Shown in pieces: positions 44,854 to 54,540 of a DNA stretch of 64,000 bases. The notes below the pieces were generated by a model. That model searched no databases and had not been told where the DNA came from. It saw nothing but the letters and a program-made list of their open reading frames with translations. A program made the translations under genes and the position numbers. Numbering within the stretch: the stretch's first letter is position 1; each line of letters begins with the position of its first letter. This stretch comes from a bacterium (lineage in GTDB: Bacteria; Bacillota; Bacilli; Lactobacillales; Streptococcaceae): assembly GCA_905221125.1 (NCBI GenBank), contig CAJNBY010000006.1, positions 39,038 through 103,037 of the forward strand, read 5' to 3'.

Positions 44854-45648
44854 ATGGATAATCGACCAATTGGTTTTTTAGATTCGGGTGTTGGGGGCTT
44901 GACCGTTGTGCGTGAGCTCATGCGCCAGCTTCCCCATGAAGAAATCGTCTATATTGGAGATTCGGCGCGGGCGCCTTATGGTCCCCGTCCTGCTGAGCAA
45001 ATTCGGGAATATACTTGGCAGTTGGTCAACTTTCTTTTGACCAAGGATGTTAAGATGATTGTCATTGCTTGTAATACTGCGACTGCGGTCGTCTGGGAAG
45101 AAATCAAGGCTCGACTAGACATTCCTGTTCTAGGTGTGATTTTGCCAGGAGCTTCAGCAGCCATCAAGTCCAGCCAAGGTGGGAAAATCGGAGTGATTGG
45201 AACGCCTATGACGGTACAATCAGATATCTACCGCCAGAAAATTCATGATCTGGATCCAGACTTACAGGTGGAGAGTTTGGCCTGTCCCAAGTTTGCCCCC
45301 TTGGTGGAGTCAGGTGCCCTGTCAACCAGTGTTACCAAGAAAGTGGTCTATGAAACCCTGCGTCCCTTGGTTGGAAAGGTGGATAGCCTGATTTTAGGCT
45401 GTACCCATTATCCACTCCTTCGCCCTATCATCCAAAATGTCATGGGACCAAAGGTTCAGCTCATTGATAGTGGGGCAGAGTGTGTACGGGACATTTCAGT
45501 CTTACTCAATTATTTTGAAATCAATCGTGGTCGCGATGCCGGGCCACTCCAACACCGTTTTTACACAACAGCTAGCAGCCAAAGTTTTGCCCAAATAGGT
45601 GAAGAATGGCTGGAAAAAGAAATTCATGTGGAGCATGTAGAATTATGA
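44854..45648 (+). CDS. murI: Glutamate racemase
   Basis: 264 aa. The two catalytic cysteines are visible in ACNTAT ([11 protein letters not shown]) and LGCTHYPLL, and the N-terminal [15 protein letters not shown] is standard. It makes D-glutamate for peptidoglycan. First gene of a nine-gene overlapping operon: its TGA overlaps the rdgB ATG (ATGA). Confidence 0.95.
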   Translation: MDNRPIGFLDSGVGGLTVVRELMRQLPHEEIVYIGDSARAPYGPRPAEQIREYTWQLVNFLLTKDVKMIVIACNTATAVVWEEIKARLDIPVLGVILPGASAAIKSSQGGKIGVIGTPMTVQSDIYRQKIHDLDPDLQVESLACPKFAPLVESGALSTSVTKKVVYETLRPLVGKVDSLILGCTHYPLLRPIIQNVMGPKVQLIDSGAECVRDISVLLNYFEINRGRDAGPLQHRFYTTASSQSFAQIGEEWLEKEIHVEHVEL

Positions 45649-46616
45649 CAAATAAAATTTATGAATACAAGGATGACCAGGACTGGTATGTCGGGTCCTA
45701 TAGTATTTTTGGTGGCGTCCGGACGTTGACTGATGAAGACTTGGATTTCCCTCTGGTTGGATTGGCCAAAATCTTTCGAGACGAGGAACGAGGTTTTCCT
45801 ATTTCGGTTGCTGTTTTGCGCTATGGTTCTCGCTACCGTTTATTGTCCTTTGTGGTAGATATCCTTAACCAAGAAGCAGGTCGCAATCTAGAAGTCATCC
45901 AACGTCAGGGAGCTTTGCTTTTGGTTGAAAATAGCCAACTCTTGTATGTGGAATTGCCCAAAGAAGGGGTCAATGTTCATGATTTCTTTGAGACAAACAA
46001 GGTTAGAGAAACCTTGTTGATTGCGACTCGTAACGAGGGCAAGACCAAGGAATTTCGAGCTATCTTTGACAAGTTAGGATACGATGTGGAAAATCTTAAT
46101 GACTATCCTGACCTACCTGAAGTAGCAGAAACAGGTATGACCTTTGAAGAAAATGCCCGCCTCAAGGCAGAAACCATTTCCCAATTAACGGGCAAGATGG
46201 TTTTGGCAGATGATTCTGGTCTCAAAGTTGATATCCTTGGTGGCTTGCCAGGCGTCTGGTCAGCTCGTTTCGCAGGTGTGGGAGCAACTGACCGTGAAAA
46301 CAATGCTAAACTCTTGCACGAATTGGCCATGGTCTTTGAACTCAAGGACCGCTCGGCTCAATTCCACACAACCCTAGTCGTAGCCAGTCCAAACAAGGAA
46401 AGTTTGGTTGTCGAAGCAGACTGGCCTGGCTACATTAACTTTGAACCTAAGGGTGAAAATGGATTTGGCTATGATCCTCTCTTCCTAGTGGGAGAGACAG
46501 GCAAATCATCAGCAGAATTAACCCTTGAAGAAAAAAATAGTCAATCTCACCGTGCCTTAGCCGTTAAGAAACTTTTGGAGGTATTTCCATCATGGCAAAG
46601 CAAACCATCATTGTAA
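45645..46616 (+). CDS. rdgB: RdgB/HAM1 nucleotide triphosphatase with streptococcal N-terminal domain
   Basis: 323 aa, much longer than the roughly 200-aa core family. Residues about 124-318 are the HAM1 domain ([44 protein letters not shown]) that hydrolyses ITP/dITP/XTP. Residues 1-120 form an extra domain of unknown role. The ATG at 45645 overlaps the murI stop; yfcE starts inside its 3' end (25-nt overlap). Confidence 0.92.
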   Translation: MTNKIYEYKDDQDWYVGSYSIFGGVRTLTDEDLDFPLVGLAKIFRDEERGFPISVAVLRYGSRYRLLSFVVDILNQEAGRNLEVIQRQGALLLVENSQLLYVELPKEGVNVHDFFETNKVRETLLIATRNEGKTKEFRAIFDKLGYDVENLNDYPDLPEVAETGMTFEENARLKAETISQLTGKMVLADDSGLKVDILGGLPGVWSARFAGVGATDRENNAKLLHELAMVFELKDRSAQFHTTLVVASPNKESLVVEADWPGYINFEPKGENGFGYDPLFLVGETGKSSAELTLEEKNSQSHRALAVKKLLEVFPSWQSKPSL

Positions 46617-47113
46617 TGAGCGATTCCCATGGCGATAGCTTGATTGTGGAAGAAATCCGTGATCGCTATGTGGGCAAAGTTGACGCCGTTTTTCATAACG
46701 GAGATTCTGAACTGCGTCCCGATTCTCCACTTTGGGAAGGAATCCGTGTTGTTAAAGGGAATATGGACTTCTATGCAGGCTACCCAGAACGTTTGGTGAC
46801 TGAGCTTGGTTCGACCAAGATTATCCAAACTCATGGACATTTGTTTGACATTAATTTCAACTTTCAAAAGTTGGACTACTGGGCTCAGGAAGAAGAAGCC
46901 GATATCTGCCTCTACGGTCACTTACATGTGCCAAGTGCTTGGATGGAGGACAAAACCCTCTTTCTAAATCCAGGTTCAATCAGTCAACCACGTGGGACTA
47001 TCAGAGAATGTCTCTATGCACGTGTGGAGATTGATGACAGTTATTTCAAAGTGGACTTTTTGACACGAAACCACGAGGTGTATCCAGGCTTGTCCAAGGA
47101 GTTTAGCCGATGA
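46592..47113 (+). CDS. YfcE/MJ0936 family metallophosphoesterase
   Basis: 173 aa. Calcineurin-like metal motifs: SDSHGD (N-terminus), HNGDSE, GNMDF, and GHLHVPS near the C-terminus. A cytoplasmic phosphodiesterase of unknown natural substrate. It overlaps rdgB by 25 nt and the CBS gene by 4 nt (ATGA). Confidence 0.92.
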   Translation: MAKQTIIVMSDSHGDSLIVEEIRDRYVGKVDAVFHNGDSELRPDSPLWEGIRVVKGNMDFYAGYPERLVTELGSTKIIQTHGHLFDINFNFQKLDYWAQEEEADICLYGHLHVPSAWMEDKTLFLNPGSISQPRGTIRECLYARVEIDDSYFKVDFLTRNHEVYPGLSKEFSR

Positions 47114-47571
47114 TTGCCAAGGAGTTTGAGACTTTCTTGTTGGGTCAAGAGGAAACTTTTTTGACTCCTGCTGAAAATCTAGCTGTGTTGATTGATACCC
47201 ACAATGCGGATCATGCGACCCTCTTGCTCAGTCAGATGACCTATACCCGTGTTCCCGTTGTGACAGATGAAAAGCAGTTTGTTGGAACTATTGGGCTCAG
47301 AGATATTATGGCTTATCAGATGGAGCATGATTTGAGCCCAGAAATCATGGCGGATACGGATATCGTTCATATGACGAAAAGGGACGTAGCGGTTGTTTCG
47401 CCTGATTTTACCATTACAGAGGTCTTGCACAAGCTGGTAGATGAGTCTTTCTTACCGGTTGTGAACGCAGAGGGTATTTTCCAAGGGATTATCACGCGCA
47501 AATCTATCCTTAAGGCTGTCAATGCTCTCTTGCATGACTTTAGTAAGGAATATGAGATTCGATGCAAATGA
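47110..47571 (+). CDS. cbpB: CBS-domain protein, c-di-AMP-binding CbpB/DarB type
   Basis: 153 aa consisting essentially of two CBS motifs (about 15-75 and 85-145). By length and synteny it matches CbpB, a Firmicute c-di-AMP-binding protein that in Bacillus influences the stringent factor Rel. The role here is inferred. ATGA overlaps with both neighbours. Confidence 0.82.
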   Translation: MIAKEFETFLLGQEETFLTPAENLAVLIDTHNADHATLLLSQMTYTRVPVVTDEKQFVGTIGLRDIMAYQMEHDLSPEIMADTDIVHMTKRDVAVVSPDFTITEVLHKLVDESFLPVVNAEGIFQGIITRKSILKAVNALLHDFSKEYEIRCK

Positions 47572-48302
47572 GAGACAGGATTTCAGCCTTTTTAGAGGAA
47601 AAGCAGGGCTTGTCTGCCAATTCCAAGCAATCTTATAAGTATGATTTGGAGCAATTTTTAGACATTGTGGGTGAGCGGATTTCTGAGACCAGTCTCAAGA
47701 TTTACCAAGCCCAGCTAGCCAATCTAAAAATCAGCGCCCAGAAGCGAAAGATTTCGGCCTGTAACCAATTTCTCTACTTCCTCTATCAAAAAGGAGAGGT
47801 GGACAGCTTTTACCGCTTGGAATTAGCTAAACAGGTTGAAAAGAAGATTGGAAAGCCAGAACTGTTAGACCTAGACTCTTTTTGGCAGGAAAGCGACTAT
47901 CCAGAGGGACGGTTACTGGCGCTTCTTATTTTGGAAATAGGGCTCTTGCCGAGTGAGATTTTAGCTCTCAAGGTTGCAGATATCAATCTGGATTTTCAGG
48001 TGCTGCGAATTAACAAGGCTTCCCAACAGAGGATTATCACCATTCCCACAACCTTGCTTTCAGAGCTAGAACCCTTGATGGGGCAGACCTATCTTTTTGA
48101 AAGGGCAGGAAAAGCCTATTCTCGTCAGTGGGCCTTCCGTCAGTTGGAGTCCTTTGTCAAGGAGAAAGGTTTCCCAACCTTATCAGCCCAAGCCTTGCGG
48201 GAACAGTTCATTCTACGACAAATTGAAAACAAGGTCGATTTGTACGAAATTGCAAAAAAATTAGGATTAAAAACAGTCCTGACCATAGAAAAATATAGAT
48301 AA
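47568..48302 (+). CDS. XerD-like tyrosine recombinase homologue, catalytic residues missing
   Basis: 244 aa. A SAM-like N-terminal core-binding domain (1-90) and a C-terminal catalytic-fold domain. The first catalytic arginine is replaced (EIGLLPSE instead of xxGLRxSE) and the HxxR box reads LREQF, while the final tyrosine of the EKYR end remains. Streptococci resolve dimers with XerS, so this conserved XerD-like protein in the scpAB operon is probably not an active recombinase. ATGA overlap with cbpB, one-base overlap with scpA. Confidence 0.9.
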   Translation: MRDRISAFLEEKQGLSANSKQSYKYDLEQFLDIVGERISETSLKIYQAQLANLKISAQKRKISACNQFLYFLYQKGEVDSFYRLELAKQVEKKIGKPELLDLDSFWQESDYPEGRLLALLILEIGLLPSEILALKVADINLDFQVLRINKASQQRIITIPTTLLSELEPLMGQTYLFERAGKAYSRQWAFRQLESFVKEKGFPTLSAQALREQFILRQIENKVDLYEIAKKLGLKTVLTIEKYR

Positions 48303-49030
48303 TGGATATTAAATTAAAAGATTTTGAAGGGCCGCTGGACTTGCTCTTGCACCTGGTTTCTAAGTACCAGATGGATATCTACGATGTGCCCATTACGGAA
48401 GTCATCGAACAGTACTTAGCCTATGTCTCAACCCTGCAGGCCATGCGTCTGGAAGTGACGGGTGAGTACATGGTCATGGCCAGTCAACTCATGCTGATCA
48501 AGAGCCGCAAGCTTCTTCCAAAGGTAGCAGAAGTGACAGATTCGGAAGATGACCTGGAGCAGGATCTTCTCTCTCAAATCGAAGAATACCGCAAGTTCAA
48601 GCTCTTGGGGGAGCACTTGGAAGCCAAGCACCAAGAACGGGCCCAGTACTATTCCAAAGCACCGACAGAGTTGATTTACGAAGATGCGGAGCTTGTGCAT
48701 GACAGGACGACCATTGACCTCTTTTTGGCTTTTTCAAATATCTTAGCCAAGAAAAAAGAGGAGTTTGCACAGAATCACACGTCTATCTTGCGGGATGAGT
48801 ATAAGATTGAAGACATGATGGTCATCGTAAAAGACTCCTTGGTTGGACGAGATCAGTTGCGCTTGCAGGATTTGTTCAAGGAAGCCCAGAATGTCCAAGA
48901 GGTCATTACCCTCTTTTTGGCAACCTTGGAGTTAATCAAAACCCAGGAGCTAGTCCTAGTGCAAGAGGAGAGTTTCGGAGATATCTATCTCATGGAAAAG
49001 AAGGGAGAAAGTCAAGTGGCACAAAGCTAA
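48302..49030 (+). CDS. scpA: Segregation and condensation protein A
   Basis: 242 aa kleisin. The N-terminal [12 protein letters not shown] helix binds the SMC neck and the C-terminal winged helix binds the SMC head. With ScpB and SMC it forms the chromosome condensin. A one-base overlap with the XerD-like gene and an 18-nt gap to scpB. Confidence 0.95.
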   Translation: MDIKLKDFEGPLDLLLHLVSKYQMDIYDVPITEVIEQYLAYVSTLQAMRLEVTGEYMVMASQLMLIKSRKLLPKVAEVTDSEDDLEQDLLSQIEEYRKFKLLGEHLEAKHQERAQYYSKAPTELIYEDAELVHDRTTIDLFLAFSNILAKKKEEFAQNHTSILRDEYKIEDMMVIVKDSLVGRDQLRLQDLFKEAQNVQEVITLFLATLELIKTQELVLVQEESFGDIYLMEKKGESQVAQS

Positions 49031-49048
49031 ACTTGATAGAGAGGAAAG

Positions 49049-49618
49049 ATGAGTACTTTAGCAAAAATAGAAGCGCTCTTGTTTGTAGCGGGTGAAGATG
49101 GGATTAGGGTCCGCCAGTTAGCTGAACTCCTCTCTCTACCACCGACAGGTATCCAACAGAGTTTAGAAAAATTAGCCCAGAAGTATGAAAAGGACCCAGA
49201 TTCCAGTTTGGCTCTGATTGAGACAGGTGGGGCTTATAGATTAGTGACCAAGCCTCAGTTTTCAGAGATTTTGAAGGAATACTCTAAGGCACCTATCAAC
49301 CAGAGTTTATCTCGGGCTGCCCTTGAGACCTTGTCCATCATTGCCTACAAACAACCCATCACACGGATAGAGATTGATGCTATTCGTGGGGTCAACTCGA
49401 GTGGGGCCTTGGCAAAGTTGCAGGCTTTTGACCTGATAAAGGAAGACGGGAAAAAAGAAGTGTTGGGTCGCCCCAACCTCTATGTGACTACAGATTATTT
49501 CCTAGATTACATGGGAATTAACCATTTGGAAGAATTACCAGTGATTGATGAGCTTGAGATTCAAGCCCAAGAAAGCCAATTATTTGGTGAAAGGATAGAA
49601 GAAGATGAGAATCAATAA
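49049..49618 (+). CDS. scpB: Segregation and condensation protein B
   Basis: 189 aa with two winged-helix domains ([37 protein letters not shown]). It binds ScpA as a dimer to regulate SMC. It overlaps rluB by 14 nt. Confidence 0.95.
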   Translation: MSTLAKIEALLFVAGEDGIRVRQLAELLSLPPTGIQQSLEKLAQKYEKDPDSSLALIETGGAYRLVTKPQFSEILKEYSKAPINQSLSRAALETLSIIAYKQPITRIEIDAIRGVNSSGALAKLQAFDLIKEDGKKEVLGRPNLYVTTDYFLDYMGINHLEELPVIDELEIQAQESQLFGERIEEDENQ

Positions 49619-50327
49619 GTATATTGCCCACGCAGGTGTGGCCAGTAGGAGAAAAGCAGAAGAGTTGATCAAGCAGGGCTTGGTGACGGTCAATGGCCAA
49701 GTGGTGCGTGAACTCGCAACGACCATTAAGTCAGGTGATAAGGTCGAAGTGGAAGGCCAACCAATCTACAACGAAGAAAAGGTCTATTATCTACTTAACA
49801 AACCACGCGGTGTGATTTCCAGTGTGACAGATGACAAGGGCCGCAAGACGGTTGTCGACCTCTTGCCCAACGTGAAGGAGCGTATCTACCCTGTAGGTCG
49901 TTTGGACTGGGATACATCAGGAGTCTTGATTTTGACCAATGACGGGGATTTTACAGATGAGATGATTCACCCTCGTAATGAGATTGACAAGGTCTATGTC
50001 GCGCGTGTTAAAGGTGTGGCCAATAAGGACAACCTCCGTCCCTTGACCCGCGGACTTGAGATTGATGGTAAGAAAACCAAGCCAGCTGTTTATGAAATTC
50101 TCAAAGTGGATCCAGTCAAAAATCGCTCTGTGGTACAGTTGACCATCCATGAAGGGCGTAACCATCAGGTTAAAAAGATGTTTGAAGCTGTTGGTCTCCA
50201 AGTGGACAAGTTGTCTCGGACACGTTTCGGACATCTAGATTTGACAGGTCTCCGTCCAGGTGAATCGCGTCGTCTTAACAAAAAAGAAATCAGCCAACTA
50301 CACACCATGGCTGTAACCAAGAAATAA
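49605..50327 (+). CDS. rluB: Ribosomal large subunit pseudouridine synthase B family
   Basis: 240 aa. An N-terminal S4 RNA-binding domain ([20 protein letters not shown]) precedes the RsuA/RluB catalytic domain with the catalytic Asp in [11 protein letters not shown]. It converts a uridine in 23S rRNA helix 89 region to pseudouridine. The stop/start with yidD overlaps by one base. Confidence 0.94.
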   Translation: MRINKYIAHAGVASRRKAEELIKQGLVTVNGQVVRELATTIKSGDKVEVEGQPIYNEEKVYYLLNKPRGVISSVTDDKGRKTVVDLLPNVKERIYPVGRLDWDTSGVLILTNDGDFTDEMIHPRNEIDKVYVARVKGVANKDNLRPLTRGLEIDGKKTKPAVYEILKVDPVKNRSVVQLTIHEGRNHQVKKMFEAVGLQVDKLSRTRFGHLDLTGLRPGESRRLNKKEISQLHTMAVTKK

Positions 50328-50569
50328 TGAAGCGAATTTTAATAGCGCCTGTGCGCTTTTACCAACGTTTTATCTCGCCAGCCTTTCCACCTTCTTGTCG
50401 CTTTGAGCCGACTTGTTCAAATTACATGCTTCAAGCTATTGAAAAACATGGCTTCAAGGGTGTCTTGATGGGGGTGGCTCGGATTTTACGTTGTCATCCC
50501 TGGTCGAAAACAGGCAAGGACCCCGTCCCAGAACACTTTTCCCTCAAACGCAATCAAGAAGGGGAATGA
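50327..50569 (+). CDS. yidD: Membrane protein insertion efficiency factor YidD
   Basis: 80 aa. The conserved core [31 protein letters not shown] with its cysteines and the RCHPW motif identify the family. It aids YidC-dependent insertion at the membrane. In most bacteria yidD is next to yidC; here it ends the scpAB-rluB operon and yidC is elsewhere in the window. Confidence 0.94.
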   Translation: MKRILIAPVRFYQRFISPAFPPSCRFEPTCSNYMLQAIEKHGFKGVLMGVARILRCHPWSKTGKDPVPEHFSLKRNQEGE

Positions 50570-50597
50570 GGCCGGATAAACAGGTTTCAAAATGATA

Positions 50598-50643
50598 AAA
50601 ACGCATCCTATCAGGTTTGAGTGAGCTTGATAGGATGCGTTTT
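50598..50643. terminator. Bidirectional terminator between yidD and piuA
   Basis: AAAACGCATCCTATCA is the exact complement of TGATAGGATGCGTTTT (16 bp) with a 14-nt loop. It serves the convergent operons. Confidence 0.9.
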
Positions 50644-50682
50644 AGAATGTCAAAATTTTACTTAAATTGAGTTTGAAACAGC

Positions 50683-51648
50683 TTATTTCAAAGCTTTTTG
50701 AGCGTCTTCAATCATGAGTTTAGTTGATTCAAGCCCGCCACCGCTTAGATACCAGAGGTCTGGTGTTAGTTGGATAATCTTACCATTTTTAGCGGCAGGA
50801 GTTTCAGCGATAAGGGCATTTTCTAGGACACCGTCGTTGCTGGAGTTGTCCCCACCGATGGCAAGGGTACGGTTGATAACAAAGAGGATGTCAGGATTGA
50901 TTTCTTTGACACTTTCAAAGCTGACTTCCTGTCCGTGGCGAGAGTCTTCAAATTGAGTATCTGTTGGCTTGAATTTCAAGGTTTGGTACAAGAAAGAGAA
51001 ACGAGATTGGGCACCAAAGGCTGCCATTTTTCCTTCATTGAGGAGGATAGCAAGGGCTTTTTTGTCAGAACTTTCGTTTTTAGTTGCGACTTCTTGGATG
51101 CTCTTGTCTAGCTTGGCCAATTCTTCTTTGGCTTTCTGTGTACCAGTTTCACCAAAGGCGCTTGCTAAGGATTCGATATTAGTCTTGGTAGAAGTCCAGT
51201 AGTCATCTTTGCCTGCTTGGAAGAGAACAGTCGGAGCGATTTCGTTGAACTTATCTACGAATTTTTGGGTACGTGGTGAAGCGATAATTAGGTCTGGTTC
51301 AAGAGCAGCAAGGGCTTCTAGGTCTGGCTCAACCATAGAACCAACATTTTTAACTTTTCCAGCTAGGTCTTTAAGATAAGTCGGAACAGTTTTTGTAGGC
51401 ATTCCGACGATATTCTTTTCAAAACCTAAAGCGCGAATAGTATCCGCAGCACCGAGGTCAAAGGTCACAATCTTTTCAGGGACTTTTGAAAGTGTGACTA
51501 CACCTAGTGAACTTTTAATGGTTACCTCTGTTGGAGCAGAGCTACTTGACTCCGTCTTACTAGTGCTTGAGTTTGTACTACATGCACCAAGTAGGAGCAA
51601 GAAGCTGGCCGCTAGGGCAGTGAGATAAAGTTTAAGGGATGTTTTCAT
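50683..51648 (-). CDS. piuA: Iron-complex-binding lipoprotein PiuA
   Basis: 321 aa. Lipobox LLGAC with C23, Ser/Thr-rich linker, then a FepB/BtuF-type periplasmic-binding fold (KIVTFDLGAADTIRALG, EPDLIIASPRTQKF). Nearly the same as pneumococcal PiuA, a receptor reported for haem and catechol-type iron complexes and studied as a vaccine antigen. It is the last gene of piuBCDA, 94 nt after the ATPase, with its own AGGAG ribosome site. Confidence 0.93.
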   Translation of the reverse strand: MKTSLKLYLTALAASFLLLLGACSTNSSTSKTESSSSAPTEVTIKSSLGVVTLSKVPEKIVTFDLGAADTIRALGFEKNIVGMPTKTVPTYLKDLAGKVKNVGSMVEPDLEALAALEPDLIIASPRTQKFVDKFNEIAPTVLFQAGKDDYWTSTKTNIESLASAFGETGTQKAKEELAKLDKSIQEVATKNESSDKKALAILLNEGKMAAFGAQSRFSFLYQTLKFKPTDTQFEDSRHGQEVSFESVKEINPDILFVINRTLAIGGDNSSNDGVLENALIAETPAAKNGKIIQLTPDLWYLSGGGLESTKLMIEDAQKALK

Positions 51649-51742
51649 GATTTCTCCTTTTTAAAATGTGATAACGATGTAGGGAGTCTCTTAGTGATGT
51701 TTATTAAGAGACAGAGTTTTCTCTAACAGGGGCTCAGAATGG

Positions 51743-52495
51743 CTAGCTATAGATACAGATTTTTTTGCCATTGATATCAGCCAGCGTGATGGGAATCTCA
51801 TAGAGTTGACTGAGCAGGTCAGCCTGCATGATTTGATCTGTCCTTCCCTTGCAAAAGACTTGACCGTCCTTGAAGGCGACAATTTCATCCGCATACTGAC
51901 TGGCCATGTTAATATCGTGGAGGACAATGATAATGGTCTTACCTAGTTCTTCCACCAGTCGCCGAAGAATCTGCATCATGCTGACGCTTTGCTTGATATC
52001 GAGATTGTTAAGCGGTTCGTCCAGCAAGATAAAATCTGTATCCTGGGCCAGTACCATGGCGATAAAGACACGTTGGAGCTGTCCACCAGACAGACTATCG
52101 ATGTAGCGGTCTTTTAAGTTGGTCAGTTCCAGATAGTCCAGAGTTTCTCGGATTTTTGCCCAATCCTCTGTTCTCAGTCGACCTCGACTGTAGGGAAAAC
52201 GTCCAAAGCTGACCAGTTCTTCAACAGTCAATTTGGCTTGGTAATTGATCTTCTGCTTTAGGATAGTCAGTTCTTTGGCCAGTTCTTGCGAATTCCAACT
52301 TTCGATTTCACGACCTTTGATACTGAGAATTCCCTGATCCTTCTTGGTCAGTCTGCTCATGATGGAGAGGATAGTCGATTTTCCAGCACCATTTGGGCCA
52401 ATAAAGGCTGTCAGTTTTTGAGGACTGACTTCAAGGGAAATGTCTTGCAAAATATCCTGTTTTTGAATGGATTTGTCAATGTTTTTCAGTTTCAC
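51743..52495 (-). CDS. piuD: Iron-complex ABC transporter ATPase PiuD
   Basis: 250 aa FecE/FhuC-type ATPase: Walker A GPNGAGKST, signature LSGGQLQR, Walker B FILLDEPLNNLD. The start overlaps the piuC stop by 4 nt. Drives import of the iron complex bound by PiuA. Confidence 0.93.
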   Translation of the reverse strand: MKLKNIDKSIQKQDILQDISLEVSPQKLTAFIGPNGAGKSTILSIMSRLTKKDQGILSIKGREIESWNSQELAKELTILKQKINYQAKLTVEELVSFGRFPYSRGRLRTEDWAKIRETLDYLELTNLKDRYIDSLSGGQLQRVFIAMVLAQDTDFILLDEPLNNLDIKQSVSMMQILRRLVEELGKTIIIVLHDINMASQYADEIVAFKDGQVFCKGRTDQIMQADLLSQLYEIPITLADINGKKICIYS

Positions 52496-53448
52496 CGACG
52501 TGCCCTCCTGTATAGTAAGATAAAGAATAGGAGTCCCCCTACACTCTCGATAATCATGCTGATGCGAATTTCTAGTGCAAAGACTCGTTCGATAAGGGCT
52601 TGCCCCAAGGTCAAACTAATAAATCCAATCAGAATGGCTACGATAAAGAGCAACTTGTGCCGATAATCTTTGACAATCAGGTAGGTGAGATTGGCCAGCA
52701 TAAAGCCGAAGAAGGCCATAGGCCCTACCAAGGCAGTGGCCGTTGAGGTCAAAAGCACGATGCCCCAGAGGAGTTCTCTCTGTTCTTTTTCAACATCGAG
52801 TCCCAATATCTGAGCCGTTTCTCTTTGCAGGTGCAAGACATCCAGAATGACTGCTTTTCGAAAGAAAAAGATTGTCAAGACGAGGATAATCAGAGAACCG
52901 ATGGCTAGGATGGAAGTGTTGAGATGTTGAAATGAGGCAAAGAGACTGTTTTGCAGTTTATCGTATTCGTTTGGATCCATCAGGACCTGGAGGAAGGTAC
53001 TGATATTTCGAAAGAGACTTCCGAGGGCTAGACAGATCAGTAGAATGAAGACCAGATCTTGCTTCATCAGCGTCTTCAAGTAGCCTTGTAAGGCGAGAAA
53101 GAAGAGGGATTGAAGCAGAAGCAAGACTAGAAATTCTAAGATAGGAGACTTCCCAAGTTGAAGAAATTTGCTTTCAAAAACTAGTAGTAGGGTTTGTAGC
53201 AAGACATAGAAGGATTCAATTCCTAAAATACTAGGTGTCAGGAAGCGATTTTCCGTCAGGGTTTGAAAACTAATGGTCGAAATCCCTGTCGCGATGGCTA
53301 CCAAGAGATAAACGATGATTTTTTGGGAACGCAACTTCCAGGCAAAGGTAGACAGCTGGGTGATGGGCCAAAAGTAGAGAAGACAAGCTCCGATGGCCAG
53401 AATAATGAGAAGGCAGAAGAGTTTGCTATGTTTGCTTTTAAACTGCAT
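52492..53448 (-). CDS. piuC: Iron-complex ABC permease PiuC
   Basis: 318 aa FecCD-type permease with about nine hydrophobic segments. The coupling region near ILGLDVEKEQRELLWGIVLL contacts the ATPase. The first 11 nt overlap the end of piuB, so the two permease subunits are coupled. Confidence 0.92.
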   Translation of the reverse strand: MQFKSKHSKLFCLLIILAIGACLLYFWPITQLSTFAWKLRSQKIIVYLLVAIATGISTISFQTLTENRFLTPSILGIESFYVLLQTLLLVFESKFLQLGKSPILEFLVLLLLQSLFFLALQGYLKTLMKQDLVFILLICLALGSLFRNISTFLQVLMDPNEYDKLQNSLFASFQHLNTSILAIGSLIILVLTIFFFRKAVILDVLHLQRETAQILGLDVEKEQRELLWGIVLLTSTATALVGPMAFFGFMLANLTYLIVKDYRHKLLFIVAILIGFISLTLGQALIERVFALEIRISMIIESVGGLLFFILLYRRARR

Positions 53449-54397
53449 CTTTTCGTCCCCCTCTCCAAAGAAGTAGGATGAAGACGAGGCTGCCGATGAT
53501 TCCTAGCAAGAGACTGACAGACAGCTCATAGGGCCGAATCAGAACTCGAGAGAGGATATCGCAGGCCAAAACCAGATTGGCACCAACCAGTACGACCATG
53601 AGTTTGGTTTGACTCAAATTATCTCCGTAGCGCTTGCGAACAAGATTGGGAACGATAACTCCGAGAAATGGCAAGCCACCCACGGTAATCATGGTGACAC
53701 TGGTCGTTAGCGCGACCAGAAAGAGTGCCAGTTTTTCAAGTAGGGAGTAAGAAATCCCCAAACTCTCGCTGGTTTCCTTACCCAGATTCATGATGGTAAA
53801 GGTTTGGGACAATTTCCAAACGGCAATCAGGATAATGATACCTAAGAAGAGCCACTCATACTGATGGGTCTGAATCATGGAGAAGGAGCCCTGAGTCCAA
53901 GCGGTCATACTCTGAACCAGATTGAACCGATAGGCGATAACTTCTGTCACAGAACCGATAATCCCACTATAAATGATCCCAATCAAGGGCAACATCCACC
54001 TTTCCTTTACGGTAAAAATGGTCATAAAGGAAAGGAAGAAGAGGGTAAATACGATGGATGAAACAAAAGCAAAGAGCATCTTTTGGGTCAGACTAGCCGA
54101 TGGAAAGACAAAGAGACTCAGTACCATTCCTAGTTTGGCGGCTTCAGTGGTCCCAACTGTACTCGGAGCAGCAAACTGATTTTGAGTGATGGTCTGCATG
54201 AGAAGGCCTGCCATACTCATACTAGAGGCTGTCAGGAGAATACTAATCGTCCTAGGAAGACGCGACTCTTGAAAGAGGAGCCAAGTTTCATGATCCAGAG
54301 CAAAGAGTTTTCCCCATGAAAAATCACTGGTCCCAATGCTAATAGAGAGAAAGACTAGGAGTAGAAGTAAGCCAATTAAATAATGAGAAAGTTTCAT
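53438..54397 (-). CDS. piuB: Iron-complex ABC permease PiuB
   Basis: 319 aa FecCD-type permease (FAAPSTVGTTEAAKLG, GGLPFLGVIVPNLVRKRYG). The start is set at 54397 because an AGGA lies 7 nt upstream, while the in-frame ATG at 54412 has no ribosome site. First gene of piuBCDA. In pneumococcus the orphan regulator RitR represses this operon; the promoter here carries a short hairpin after the predicted start. Confidence 0.9.
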   Translation of the reverse strand: MKLSHYLIGLLLLLVFLSISIGTSDFSWGKLFALDHETWLLFQESRLPRTISILLTASSMSMAGLLMQTITQNQFAAPSTVGTTEAAKLGMVLSLFVFPSASLTQKMLFAFVSSIVFTLFFLSFMTIFTVKERWMLPLIGIIYSGIIGSVTEVIAYRFNLVQSMTAWTQGSFSMIQTHQYEWLFLGIIILIAVWKLSQTFTIMNLGKETSESLGISYSLLEKLALFLVALTTSVTMITVGGLPFLGVIVPNLVRKRYGDNLSQTKLMVVLVGANLVLACDILSRVLIRPYELSVSLLLGIIGSLVFILLLWRGGRKDAV

Positions 54398-54420
54398 ACC
54401 CTGTCCTTTCATGTAGATTT

Positions 54421-54436
54421 GGTATCGAAAGATACC
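54421..54436 (-). promoter_or_regulatory. 5'-leader hairpin of the piu mRNA
   Basis: GGTATC, TTTC loop, GATACC, a perfect 6-bp stem a few nt into the predicted transcript and about 24 nt before the start codon. Could be an operator half-site pair or an mRNA end structure. Confidence 0.5.
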
Positions 54437-54446
54437 TGCGGGTATT

Positions 54447-54475
54447 ACTGTAACACGATTTATTTAATCTGTCAA
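54447..54475 (-). promoter_or_regulatory. piuBCDA promoter
   Basis: On the minus strand TTGACA (54470-54475), 17-bp spacer, TACAGT (54447-54452). Confidence 0.75.
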
Positions 54476-54500
54476 TAAATTTTCTGACAATTTAATGAAT

Positions 54501-54539
54501 AAAACAAGGAGAGAGCACTAGGACTTTCTCCTCTGTTTT
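54501..54539 (-). terminator. Terminator after galE
   Basis: AAAACAAGGAGA pairs with TCTCCTCTGTTTT (one bulge). On the minus strand it directly follows the galE stop. Confidence 0.7.
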
Positions 54540-54540
54540 C

